From Ypsolopha sequella (Eukaryota > Arthropoda > Insecta > Lepidoptera > Ypsolophidae): a stretch of DNA of 64,000 bases. The position numbers and the translations under genes are program-made. Positions 22,464-32,949 of this stretch are shown in pieces (position 1 is the first letter of the stretch; every line of letters starts with the position of its first letter). The DNA lies in NCBI GenBank assembly GCA_934047225.1, contig OW203992.1, positions 19,333,501-19,397,500 of the forward strand, read 5' to 3'. The notes under the pieces were generated by a model. The model did not search any database. It was given only the letters and a program-made list of their open reading frames with translations, and was not told the DNA's origin.

Positions 22464-24679
22464 AACGGGCATTTGGGGTCGCCGATTACGCTGCCGTATT
22501 CAAATTTGACATTTTTGACAACTGATAGGGATTTTGACACTTTTTCAGAAAAACTTTGATCGATGAGTTCCCGTATTTGGCACTCTGGCGAGGCGAAAGA
22601 CCGAGCCAAGTTCCACGAGGCCGAAAAACGAGCATGTGAGGACGGAGAACGCGCTCGCTAGGCCAAAGGCCGAGCAGGAGGCGTTCGTAGTCTAAGCATG
22701 CGAGTTTTTTGGCCGAGCACTACAACTTGACTCCCAGAGGGAGTGAGAGCACTTATAATGTTTGTTTCTGAAAAAAATGTAATTTGTTTCTTGTAGGCCA
22801 TGCGGGCGAAGCAGCGGGCAGAAGCTAGTTTATAATAATTTGCTTCCGACTGATTGACAGATGGATGACAGATGAGTAGATAGACAGAGACAGATCTTTT
22901 TTTATAAGCAATCACACATCACAATCAGTATAATGTCTAAAATTCTCAAGTGACGTCATACAGGACTATTCTTTAAAAAATAATGGTTAATTTATGTACC
23001 AAAATAATGAAAACTATGTCCAAAAATGGCGCATATTCTCTAAATAAAAAAGTAATAAAAAAAAATCTTTTAGAAATTAAGCTATGGAAATCCATTCGAA
23101 TGGATCGATCGTTAGGTTTAGAAGCTCCTTGCTACGACAAGCTCCATGAACTCCAAAAATTAAAATTATGCAAAGGCACTCTTCTTTCCGCGGGAGATGC
23201 ACTTTCACACTCCCCCCTGACAACTATCTCAGAGGGGGTCACCTCATGTCAATCGGGCTAAATCAGCTCAGAACAACCCAAGGATACTGTGCCAAGCGGC
23301 GTCTTGCTACACAAAGTCGCAAGAAGGGGTCCCATATAAGCAAGCAGTAGGCTCAGTACTAGAGTCCCGTTTGTCATCCTTCGGGTAGGGAACCATAAAA
23401 ACTTTTGACAATGTACAGTGGAGACCACATCAAGCTATACACTTGCAGTACGAATTTAGCCCCTACAGAGAAGAATAAAAGATGTATAATATAAGAATAT
23501 AAGTCACATGTGTCTTACTTGATGCGGTCTCGACTGTACTTACTAGACCGCAATCGTTCGTTTGCTACTAAACACCAGATGGCGCTACTTGTATATTACA
23601 TCGCGATATCGTTTGATTTTCCTCAAAATACAAAACATGCAGGTAACTGATCTCAACACCGCAGCATCCGCGATTATCATAAGGTGTAGGTTATTTTTAT
23701 AAGAATTTCTCCATTAAGAGGATCCTGGTGTCAGATTCAGTGACGGTAATCAGGGTTACGTAGTACCTAAAAGCACAGTATAAGAAATATACTGTGATAA
23801 ATAGTACAAAAGGGAGGGAACCTTTAGGTTATGGTGAGACTCCGTTGTCCGTCCGTCCGTCATAAACTCAAAACTTTACCACCGTTCATTTTTGACAACC
23901 CCAACAAACATTTATAATTTTATTATTGTGGCAACTAAAACTGTACTTCCTATTCTTCTGATTTGTGTGTTGGTGACACCTAGTACTGGTGCTAATTAAA
24001 ATATCTTTTAATTACGAAAGACTTTGTTCTCCATCAAGTCTAGTGCCTAGAAATCCCACTAAAATTACTACAGCCCGAGAGCTGCACATTTATTTGAAAT
24101 TTGAAATTGTCCAAAACAAAAGTGAGAAAAATAAAAACTATTATCCTAAAAATACAATATGGGTATACAATTTTAGATATTAAAAAGCTGATTGTAAAAA
24201 TATATACTTTTACTAAATTTACTGGCATTGGTTTCGAGAAATCTTTAAAAACCACAAAAATATGTATGTAATATAAATATTATGTAAAAATACAATATGG
24301 GTATCAAATTGTAGGTATCAAAGAGCTAATTGTATAAATATATAGTTTAGCTATACATTTAGTTACATCTATTTCGAGAAATCGTCGAAAATACACAAAA
24401 AATGGTTATCCCCTCCCCCTTATCTCCAAAAGTGGTGGACCAAAAAATATAAAAAAAAGTCATGGTATTATGTGTTTACGTAAAGATTACAGGCAAAATA
24501 TAGCGGTTGAGATTTTCACGAAAAAAAATTTCAAAATTTAATTTATCATCCACGATACGGAACCCTAGGTACGCGAGTCTGACTCGCACTTGGCCGATTT
24601 TTTCAAGTGTGGCTTGCATGAATCTCTTGTTTTAAGATGACTTACATATATTTTCTTTTATAATTATAGAAACATATTA

Positions 24680-25041
24680 AGGTGGGCTTATCCGAAAAAC
24701 GCGCGCGAAGCAGTCATTTCAAAGTCAAGTAGAAGCTTATAATATCATTTATTAATTACCAAAAAAATACATTAGATATTTCGCTTTTCGCAAAATTTTT
24801 CGCTATTTGATTATTTCAATATTTATTAATTCATCACTTAAAAAAAAATTACAGAATGTATCGCAAATACTTTAAGACAAAAATGCATTTAATCAAAGGT
24901 GGAGGCCTATACCTTTAAAATTATATGTTATATATTTCATATGTTTATGTTTGTATGATTGGGTTATTTCCTTAAATGTAGAACAACAATGCTTGAGTTG
25001 ATTTTTATGTCCATCAGTGTAGTTCCTATGTATGCCGTTAT
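24680..25041. other. No supported feature
   Basis: AT-rich intron sequence between repeat X and the hAT element. Confidence 0.35.
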
Positions 25042-25049
25042 GTTGGTAG

Positions 25050-26011
25050 CAGTGGCGGCTGGTGCGTCAGAGAACCGGTGGTGCACTGCATGGGTTTAGT
25101 AAATATTTTCAAATAATTTTACTTAATATTCACTATTTTGTTAGATTAAGAGGTAATTAATCACGCTCAAATTAATCAAATCCGAGAGCCAAACTTCGCT
25201 CAAGCGAGAGTCTTTCGTCTTCTCTCGGCAATTTCCGGCTCCGTGCGGCGCACGAATCTATCCTAAAAACGCCATACAATTTGTACTAAGCATCTTCGGT
25301 ATCACGCGCCGGGCAGTTTACATCGTGATTCATAGAAGTTGTAAGAGATCTTTGCGTGCGCTTTACCGAGCGCACGGGGTCGTTTTTGTTCAAGCAAAAA
25401 TAAGATCTAATTCTTTTGCAGTAGAAAAAAAAATAAAATAAAAAAATAAAAATATGTTTATTTGCAACCAAAAAGATAATATGTATACAAAAATATTTTA
25501 TGCACTATTTCTATATTATTTGACAAGTGTGTCTTTTGTAAACTCTAATCCCCACATTAGGATTCCCTGGGTTGTGGGAAATTAGACCCTTCCTGTTGAG
25601 TCTGACGATAATAAATTTATAAAATATTTAAAAGTAACATAACATTAAAACATTAAAAAAGTAACAGAAGAGACAAAATAAAACTAGTTGAGTAATGTAT
25701 GACGTGTGAGTGATGATTGTATGTGGAATGTTATTAGAGTGTGTGTGAAAGGGTGAGTAAAATAGAGTGTGTTATATGAAAGTGTATGCCTGAGAAAGCA
25801 AAACAGGTCAGCTTAATTTTATTTAACTCGAATATCAAAACCTTGTAATCAGATATGTAATTTCTGTATGGATTGTTATAGGTATAGGTCATTGTTTTGA
25901 AAGTTTATATTTTTTACAAAGGTGTATGGTATAGGTAGAAGGTTGGTACAATTTATAAGATTTAAAATGGTAGTGCGGCGCACGAGCGCACTTAAGGTGC
26001 AGCCGCCACTG
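25050..26011. mobile_element. hAT-type non-autonomous element
   Basis: A 962-bp element with termini CAGTGGCGGCTGGTGC and, inverted, CAGTGGCGGCTGCACC. It is flanked by a perfect 8-bp duplication GTTGGTAG (25042-25049, 26012-26019). The 8-bp duplication and CAGTG-type ends are diagnostic of hAT elements. A GC-richer segment at 25180-25380 may be a transposase remnant, but no transposase motif could be read. Confidence 0.88.
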
Positions 26012-26404
26012 GTTGGTAGCATCAATATCATCAAATCTATAGACATATTTTTTTTATCGAATCATCTTGTTTAGAAATGAAATGAAATATATTTATTTAT
26101 GTAATGTAGGTATATCAGATACACTTATTACAGGTCGGTTTTAATTTTAATGTGATATAGTTAAATAGTCTATGTCTATAGTTAATAGTTTTATGTAAAA
26201 AATAATAATATCGGGAAAACCACATGGAAATAATAAAGGTTGGGTTTACTTAAATTTAATTAAAACGTCGTAAACGTCGTAACAACGTCGTTGATGCCAA
26301 CATTTCAGCATATATAGGAACTATTTTATGAAACGCATTCTACTCGTTTTAGGGAGCTCACTACGCAACGCAAACACCGAATTCGAATGCGCATGACTCG
26401 CCCC

Positions 26405-26590
26405 GAGCATCTCATATTTATCAATCTATACCACAGAACAAATTGGTACTATTTAGGTTGCCACGAAAGTCTTATAAAAACTATGAACAGGGAGGTCTCG
26501 CCCCGTGCTTAGAGTGAGCATCTCATATTCATCTATCTATACCACAGAACAAATTGGTACTAGGTTGCCACGAAAGTTTTATAATATATC
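26405..26590. repeat. Direct duplication, period about 111 bp
   Basis: Two near copies of a segment starting gagcatctcatatt (26405 and 26516), both containing ctataccacagaacaaattg and ggttgccacgaaagt. No function was recognised. Confidence 0.7.
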
Positions 26591-26924
26591 AACAGGTAGG
26601 TATATACTTTATTTTGAGAAATATTAAAGTTATCTTTAGAAAAAAAAACTTTCGTAACAACCATAGATCCGTGGTAGCAATCCACGTATTCTCTTATAGA
26701 ATTATTACGCATCGTATTTTGTGAGAATCAACGTGTTGTGGGTTATAAACAAGGGCTGATAATGAAGAAGCCGGTCGAGGTTCCGCTGACTATTTTTAGC
26801 AAAGGTCTGATAACATAACAGTCTTTACCTTGTACTTACTTATAATTTTGTATTGATATAATTTTTTATAAGGTGAGTTAGGGATAGGCTACTTTTGACA
26901 AAGTTAAAATCAAACCATGATTGT

Positions 26925-27105
26925 GCCGATAATGTAGCCGATTCTGAAGGCTTTAATTTAAGTTTTAGTGCTGTCAAAACTAAAACTTTTTCAAAGTAAT
27001 TTAGCTTCTGTTCCTAACATTTAAAGACTATTTTGTAATCAAGAAAATTAAGTTTTGACAGCACTAAAACTAAAATTAAAGCCTTCAGAATCGGCTTTAC
27101 TACCG
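26925..27105. mobile_element. Palindromic MITE family 3
   Basis: Inverted arms of about 50 bp (gccgattctgaaggcttta ... taaagccttcagaatcggc) enclose about 80 bp. A second, more degenerate copy is at 54425-54560. Confidence 0.65.
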
Positions 27106-27419
27106 TATTACTACGAACACTTCATATATCTAAAATAGACAAGAATGTTGATAAACTATTCGTTTTTATTCAATATTGACAGTTTGGACAGACCAGAAAC
27201 CCATTTTATTAGGGCTAATATAATATTTCGTCCAGTAGCTAACCTTGATCCCCTCTGCACCCAGCTGTACTATCTAACTCTGTGGTTTTTTGTGAATCTC
27301 AGGAATATCTACAGTATTAGTACATTTGCTTCTTTATATAGCATTAAATTATAATAAAAAATTCAAGTCGGGGAAATATGTAATAAACAAATTGCCCAGA
27401 ACAAGATGATTTTGCCTAA

Positions 27420-27600
27420 ACATAAACTGAAAAGATTTAGGGGCAGTTTTAAATACGCCGATACGCGGCATCTAAGATCTGGAACAATCTGCCTCCACCA
27501 CTGCGAGTTCCTATGATATTAATAATTGCTACACTTTAAAAAGCACATGAAAAAAAAATCTGTTAACTTCACAAACGAATACTTAAAGCCGCATTTAAAA
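27420..27600 (+). pseudogene. C-terminal fragment of a non-LTR reverse transcriptase ORF
   Basis: The translation reads FKYADTRHLRS, then after a one-base shift NNLPPPLRVP, and later TLKKHMKKKSVNF. This is the usual C-terminal pattern of Jockey/CR1-type polyproteins (a YG/YADTR motif, a WNxLP-like motif, then F/LKKHL). It is a short, frame-damaged 3' remnant in the intron. Confidence 0.5.
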
Positions 27601-28110
27601 TAATTTAACACTAAGTATCTTTTTTTTTACTGTTTAGTGAATTGTGACATTGCAATTTTAGTACGTTGTATTTTGGTTTTTCTTTCTAAGGTACGACAGA
27701 ACAAAAAAGGAGCGGTTCTGTCGGAAATACAGCCGTAAATTATTTTATTAGATACTTTTTATGCCGCCTCTTGACGCTCCTGCGTATGCCCTGGCACCAC
27801 AGACTTTCGACTCTGCTGACAGAGAAAGGAGTAAATAGAAGATTAAACTTCTTGATGGCAAAAATATCTGTCTGCGTACATGGCAGCGCATTCGCTTACG
27901 AGGTCATTTATATAAAAAAATTATAACTAATAACAAATAACAACACCAAATAATTAACTATTAACAAACGTAATAATCTACAACCACAAATTAAACACTC
28001 CTTCGTTAAAAAAAATCGCACTGAAAATGACGCGTACAAGCTCTAACATCTCCTATACGAGATGCGAATAAAAAAGTATCTACTTCAAAATTAAGTTAAA
28101 TTTTATTAAT
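27601..28110. other. No supported feature
   Basis: AT-rich intron sequence leading up to the next transporter exon. Confidence 0.35.
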
Positions 28111-28156
28111 TTGAACAAAAATATTCATTGGCACCTTCTTACTTCCTCAACTCCAG

Positions 28157-28298
28157 GGCATACGGAGAACTTCCACAACCCCTTCGAGGGAGAATACGGT
28201 GCCGGCAAGATGGCGCTGGCCTTCTACTCCGGTCTCTTCGCCTTCGGAGGATGGAACTATCTCAACTTCGTCACAGAAGAGCTGCAGGACCCTTACAA
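28157..28298 (+). CDS. SLC7-type amino-acid transporter, internal exon (TM6 region)
   Basis: This exon encodes the most diagnostic part of the protein, the discontinuous helix TM6 that forms the substrate site. The peptide begins [20 protein letters not shown] and then gives [19 protein letters not shown] and LQDPY. The FA(F/Y)GGWN motif is conserved in LAT1, LAT2 and Asc-1; in LAT1 the Phe of this motif is the proximal gate and the glycines line the pocket. This favours a LAT-type neutral exchanger over y+LAT or xCT, which differ here. Acceptor ctccag ends at 28156 and donor gtgagt starts at 28299. The 142-nt length carries phase 1 in and phase 2 out, matching both neighbouring exons. Confidence 0.95.
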
Positions 28299-28460
28299 GT
28301 GAGTTCTCTAATTAAGAGTGCACCGAGCTTTTTACACACACAAACACGTTTTTATCTCTAATACTAGGAAAATATATTGGGATTATTGGGTATATATATA
28401 TACAGGATAGGAAAAATTGAAGGGCCCTGGATGGGAACTACCTTAAATCCTTTAGTTAGC

Positions 28461-29615
28461 TCATTTTACTGAAAGGAAATGTAGCCGCTGGCTACAGAAC
28501 TGCAGGGCTGGTGGGATTTGAGGATATGACACGGGAGAAGAAAAGATTGTGGGTGAACTAACCTGTTTTGAATGGGCTGGTATGTGCTGCGTGGCGTCTC
28601 TTCTTGGTGGTCTGATGGAGCTGGCGTCTGTGCAGGGATGTGCTAAATGTCTTGGTTGGAGTAATGTACACAGCACTAGTATGAACACAACACTGTTAAG
28701 TATGAGAGGTTTTGGTTGTGGCGGCGCGAATGTGTGCCCACGGATTGTTTGGACGATGTCCCGAGCGGAAGAGCTGGCGGCGCTAGCGCGCACGCGTGCG
28801 CCCCCGGAGGCGACTCGAGTCGAACAGAGTGAGTGAACCGCGGGCAGCGCGCGACTCGATTCTGTCGCGAGTTCCTTTCTGCGCATGCGCTGAAAAGCGC
28901 ATACCGTCATGCTGTAGCGTGAACATCCTGGGGGGGCCGGGGCTGCGACTCCTCCATGAGCTGTGTCCAGATCCACAACTCGGATCACTCCATCCTTGCC
29001 AGGTATCGTGCGGAGAATTCTTCCCAACTTCCATTGGAGCGGAGGCAGGTCATCCTCTTTGATGAGGACCAGTTCACCCACTTGAGGAGGGGAAGAAGGG
29101 AAGAGCCATTTGGAGCGGGTTTGCAGGGTATGGAGGTAGGATCTGGACCAGAGAGTCCAAAAGCGCTGAGAGAGCGCTTGAATGAGTTGAAACCGTTTAA
29201 GAGCAGATATGGGTCTGTCGTCAAAAGACTGCTCAGGTAGAGCGGTGAGCGGACGACCAATAATGAAATGTCCGGCCGTGAGAGGTTCAAAGTCCGTAGG
29301 GTCGGACGAAATCGGGCAGAGGGGTCTTGAGTTGAGTATTATTTCGTGCAGAGCGCCGAACCAAGTTATGTGCTGATTCGCGAGCTTGTGAGTGATTGCA
29401 TCATAGTTTGTGCCGCAGTCTGAGCGAATGAGAACTGGAGTACCGCGACGTGAGATAAAACCTAACAGGGCTCGTGCTGAGTGAAATTGAGTGTGATTGA
29501 GTGAATGTACGTCTGCTATTTCAAGTGATACGGTTGGCAACAAAATTGGTGTGTTAGTGACGTTCACTACACGTTGTGCGGAGTTACAAGAATTCTCTGT
29601 TGGAGTTGAAGTCAT
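28461..29615 (-). pseudogene. Integrase C-terminal remnant of mini-BEL 1
   Basis: A 384-codon minus-strand frame starting at the ATG at 29615. Early residues VSLEIADVHSL and FISRRGTPVLIRSDCGTNYD match the BEL/Pao integrase core, including the second catalytic Asp. ITWFG is then followed directly by ALHEIILNSRPL. The segment that normally carries the catalytic Glu is missing, in frame. The DUF5641-like C-terminal part follows (PPQVGELVLIKEDDLPPLQW). The last ~130 residues are LTR read through. The same deletion is present in mini-BEL 2, so it predates both insertions. It is unlikely to be catalytic; the sequence may be kept only as packaging or filler RNA. Confidence 0.85.
28480..28925 (-). 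repeat. Mini-BEL 1, 3' LTR
   Basis: 446 bp, identical by eye to 30808-31253. It includes a GC-rich segment with cgcacgcgtgcg near 28790-28800. The coding frame of the integrase remnant runs on into this LTR. Confidence 0.9.
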
Positions 29616-29639
29616 TGAGTGAAAATGAACTGAGTGTGT

Positions 29640-29860
29640 ATGTGATGAGTGTGTGTGTGATGAGTGTGCTGAGTGCGCTGAGTGCTGGTTTCATTGAGTG
29701 AAAATGAGCTGAATGTGTATGTGATGAGTGAATGTGTGAGTGAAAATGAGCTGAGTGTGTATGTGCTGATTGAATGTGTGAGTGAAAATGAGCTGAGTGT
29801 GTATGTGCTGATTGAATGTGTGATGAGTGTGACTATATGTGAAAATGAGTTATTAAAACT
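29640..29860. repeat. Minisatellite inside mini-BEL 1
   Basis: Imperfect ~40-bp units built on gagtgaaaatgagctgagtg and tgtgtatgtgctgattg. The same block is present at 42655-42875 in mini-BEL 2. Open frames across it (for example 29682-29897) are the repeat read through. Confidence 0.8.
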
Positions 29861-29962
29861 TGAGCGCTACCAACTCCAACGTGCGGATAGCTTGTAACTT
29901 GCGCGGGCCGAAAAACAAAGGCTATGTTCAAACGGAACACGGAAAATAAACACGACAGAGAG

Positions 29963-29995
29963 AAAAAAAAAAAAAAAAAATTTTTTTTTTTTTTT
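29963..29995. repeat. A-run/T-run junction in mini-BEL 1
   Basis: About 18 A followed by about 15 T, which can form a hairpin. It is conserved in position in mini-BEL 2 (42996-43023). Confidence 0.8.
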
Positions 29996-30786
29996 AAACA
30001 ACCTGTATATGAGCTGAACCAACGTGGAACACCCTATATGTGTACCATTAACAATAAGATCAGAGATGAGATGAAAAAAACATATTTTTTTTACTATATT
30101 TGTGCTATATATATATCCGGTTAAAAAGCAGACAATAACACGATCAAACTGTCCGGAATACTATTACTGCGACGTGAGATTACCGCAACACAAAAATATC
30201 GAAAAGGGCCGATGAACTTGTTCACTTTTATGTTATTTGCCTTGAAATCATGAACAACAAAGAATGCGTTTACCTAGCCGAAATCGGATCTAAATGAGCG
30301 GACAATCCAATGATGCAGATCAAGCTTTGGTAACGTAATAATACGTAAACGTAAACGTGTGTACTTATGTACTCAACACACGTAACTTACGTATATATGT
30401 GACGTATATAAGTGCACGAAATAAAGTTTGGTATAATAAAGAAATATAGTGGACTGTAACTTAAACAATTGGGCTGAATGCATGGGCCGGTTCTATACCG
30501 ATGGAATGTTCCAGGCGGCGGTTCTAATTACCTACCCGCAATAGGTATTCGAGACCACAAAATATTTTTTGCCGGGAAAGGGGGCAAAATATGTAACCGG
30601 GTGAAAATGGACTGTAGTAAATCGACGGGGGCTGGTTCAAACAAAGTTACGGGCCGGCGGGGGATAGGCGGGGGGTGATATAAACCAAAAATTTTCCGCT
30701 CGACGGACCAAAATTTTTCTTGTATTGAAAATGGACTGTAGGGGCTGAAAAGGGGCTGGTTCTAACGGTTCGAAGGGCCAAAATGA

Positions 30787-30803
30787 TCCGGCTCGAAGGA
30801 CCA
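30787..30803 (-). promoter_or_regulatory. Primer binding site, tRNA-Tyr (perfect)
   Basis: On the minus strand, four bases after the 5' LTR, it reads TGGTCCTTCGAGCCGGA. This is the exact complement of the 3' end of eukaryotic tRNA-Tyr (known sequence). It fixes the element's orientation as minus, in agreement with the integrase frame. Confidence 0.8.
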
Positions 30804-30807
30804 AAAA

Positions 30808-31253
30808 TGTAGCCGCTGGCTACAGAACTGCAGGGCTGGTGGGATTTGAGGATATGACACGGGAGAAGAAAAGATTGTGGGTGAACTAACCTGTTTTGAA
30901 TGGGCTGGTATGTGCTGCGTGGCGTCTCTTCTTGGTGGTCTGATGGAGCTGGCGTCTGTGCAGGGATGTGCTAAATGTCTTGGTTGGAGTAATGTACACA
31001 GCACTAGTATGAACACAACACTGTTAAGTATGAGAGGTTTTGGTTGTGGCGGCGCGAATGTGTGCCCACGGATTGTTTGGACGATGTCCCGAGCGGAAGA
31101 GCTGGCGGCGCTAGCGCGCACGCGTGCGCCCCCGGAGGCGACTCGAGTCGAACAGAGTGAGTGAACCGCGGGCAGCGCGCGACTCGATTCTGTCGCGAGT
31201 TCCTTTCTGCGCATGCGCTGAAAAGCGCATACCGTCATGCTGTAGCGTGAACA
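30808..31253 (-). repeat. Mini-BEL 1, 5' LTR
   Basis: 446-bp copy of 28480-28925. On the minus strand it starts tgttcacgctacagc and ends ccagcggctaca. Confidence 0.9.
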
Positions 31254-32234
31254 GGAAACATTCCTTTATTTTTTAAAAGAAACAAAACTGCATTCAAAGA
31301 TCTTTTAAAATTCGCTTGTCTCACCCGGGAATCGAACCAACTTAAAATAAAAAAAACACACTCTCGCTATTTTATAATACGAATCAGTAGGATTATTGTT
31401 CGGAATAAAATTTGTCTAATAAACATTTGGTCTTTGAAATAAAAAAAAGTGAAAACTAATATTAATTTTATTTTATCGTCAATACGAAGAACACATAAAC
31501 ATGAAACATTTTTTTAACGAACACGGATATTAAGAAGAGAAAAGAATCCTAATTATTTAAAGCAAAACAAAACAAAATTTGAAATTGGAATGAATACTTT
31601 TATCGATTTTAAAAATGTTGAAAGTTATCGTTCGAATTTCAAATTAGCAATGTCTACAATTACAATGTCTTTGGATGTTAGAGAGATAAGACAATTATAA
31701 CGTGTCATTTACTCGTTACAAGTGAACAGTACTAGGTATTGTTGATAAAGAACTTGTCATAAATATTCAATTTCATGGGTATCTCGTACTACAGATGAGT
31801 GTAAGACCAAATGTTTATTAGACAAATTTTATCCTGAACAATTCGTATAATAAAGTAGCGAGGGTTTATTTTTTTAATTTTAGTTGGTTCTATTCCTGGG
31901 TGAGACAAGCTAATTTTAGAAGATCTTTGAATGCAGTTTTTTTTCTTTCAAAAAATAAAGGAATGTTTCCTTTCAGTAAAATAAGCCAACTAAATGATTT
32001 AAGGTAGCTCCCCTCTAGGGCCCTTAATTTTGTTCCACTCTGTATATAGTTACTAGACTGTATACCTACACGATGGAAACATGATTTGATCATTGACCTA
32101 AAGGTAAGGACCAGGCCAACGAAGCGAGTAAATGACCCCAGTGCGTAAGTGCTAAAATGCCAATTTAGCACAAGCGCGACTCAGTGTTCCGCGGGAGATT
32201 GTGCAGTGTGTTTGTGTTTGAACTTCTATTAAAA

Positions 32235-32354
32235 ATGCCTTGTTGCACAGTAAAAGACTGCAAAAACTATGAAAAAAATTTTAAAAAGCCAGATGGGATA
32301 TCGTATCATCAGAAAGTAACCGTACATCATGTTTTTTGCTTGTTTAACAACTAA
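32235..32354 (+). pseudogene. THAP zinc-finger N-terminal fragment
   Basis: A short frame with its own ATG encodes MPCCTVKDCKNYEK, then KKPDGISYHQK. This fits the start of a THAP domain, a C2CH DNA-binding finger found in host regulators and in P-element-type transposases: M-P-x-C, a second Cys five or six residues on followed by KN, then (D)GISFH. The frame continues to a stop at 32352-32354 without the expected FP..., AVPTIF-type remainder. A weak donor (gtaacc) follows the Lys codon at 32313-32315, so it may be a first exon. No second exon was recognised. It could be a TE exon, a nested gene's exon or a dead copy. Confidence 0.6.
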
Positions 32355-32417
32355 ATAAACCATTTTCGAAGCGATAATTATATTATCGAAGTCCATAATG
32401 GCGGCCATGATGTTCGC

Positions 32418-32941
32418 CAGTGTTGCCACCTTGGTTTTTGAAAAAGAGCAGTTGGACAAGCTAGAAAGGGCTAGATTTAGCAAATTTTGTCATCAAAAGC
32501 GCTAAAAATTGTTTATTTGAAATGTAGTAAATAATTTCAGAAAATGCAAGAGAGTAATTAAAACTAAGTTATTGAATTTGTTAAAAATCGTACCTGCTGC
32601 AGCAGAAAAAGTTGATGGCTGATTGACATCTGCGTTTTTTGCTGATTTGAATGAAAATTTCAAATGAATCCTACAGTTTTTTATTATTTCAGTTGACACC
32701 TTGTGTGAACATCAAGACTCTCTCAGTCGTTGTAAACTCCATCGTATACGTAGTATGGATATCATTGTTTTTAGCCCCATTTTCTTTCTGGTTTTAGTTT
32801 TAATTAGGTTCACAGAACTATAAATATACACATAACGAAAAGGGCTAGATTGCTCTTTTCGGGCTAAATCATCAAAAACCGAGTTCAACTACAGTAAAAA
32901 GTGCTAGATCTAGCCCGAAAAGGGCTAAGGTGGCAACACTG
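32418..32941. mobile_element. hAT MITE with 8-bp target duplication
   Basis: 524 bp, termini CAGTGTTGCCACCTT and its exact inverse. It is flanked by ATGTTCGC on both sides (32410-32417, 32942-32949). The interior is partly self-complementary around gctagatctagc. No transposase. It sits about 60 bp after the THAP fragment. Confidence 0.88.
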
Positions 32942-32949
32942 ATGTTCGC

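Larger units (their letters stand above)
20125..24679. repeat. Repeat X, copy 1 (interrupted by a non-LTR element)
   Basis: Closely matches 38297-40869. It starts near ctaagacaagggctcggcga and ends near attatagaaacatatta. It contains a Helitron-like 3' terminus (agcgggcagaagctag, ending at 22828) and a fragment of family L near 24550. Relative to copy 2 it has an extra 2.1-kb non-LTR insertion, a ~195-bp insertion near 23890-24085, and about 140 extra bases before the Helitron-like end. Open frames at 22983-23350 are not convincing as genes. Confidence 0.75.
7922..28156 (+). other. Transporter intron A (20,235 bp)
   Basis: It starts at donor gtaagt and ends at acceptor ctccag. Most of it is transposable elements, listed separately: a palindromic element with an inner MITE, a tandem array, repeat Y with a BEL/Pao insertion, repeat X with a non-LTR insertion, and a hAT element. 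No nested host gene was recognised. Confidence 0.8.
28480..31253 (-). mobile_element. Internally deleted BEL-type LTR element (mini-BEL 1)
   Basis: A 2,774-bp minus-strand element with 446-bp LTRs (TG...CA) and target duplication GGAAA (28475-28479, 31254-31258), inserted in the left arm of element M. By eye the two LTRs are identical, so the insertion is young. The primer site fits tRNA-Tyr perfectly. The internal region keeps only the end of the integrase and lacks gag, protease and reverse transcriptase. It must therefore have moved with proteins from another element. A clear polypurine tract is not visible next to the 3' LTR. Confidence 0.9.
28403..32042. mobile_element. Long-TIR element M, TA-flanked, split by an LTR element
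   Basis: Inverted ends of about 255 bp: 28403-28479 plus 31254-31440 on the left, and about 31790-32042 on the right. Both contain aagggccct, ggaacattcc-like and agacaaatttta landmarks. Termini start CAGGATAGG and, inverted, CAGAGTGG, each next to TA. Without the LTR insertion it would be about 860 bp. No transposase was found. Each arm carries a tRNA-like B box (ggttcgattcccgggtgaga on one strand). Confidence 0.75.

Noticed and set aside
29682..29897. Repetitive ORF SENELSVYVLIECV, also at 42714-42929
   Set aside because: It reads the minisatellite inside the mini-BELs on the strand opposite to the element.
28549..31164. Matching plus-strand ORFs of 95 codons at 28549 and 30877
   Set aside because: They are the two identical LTRs of mini-BEL 1 read on the antisense strand.
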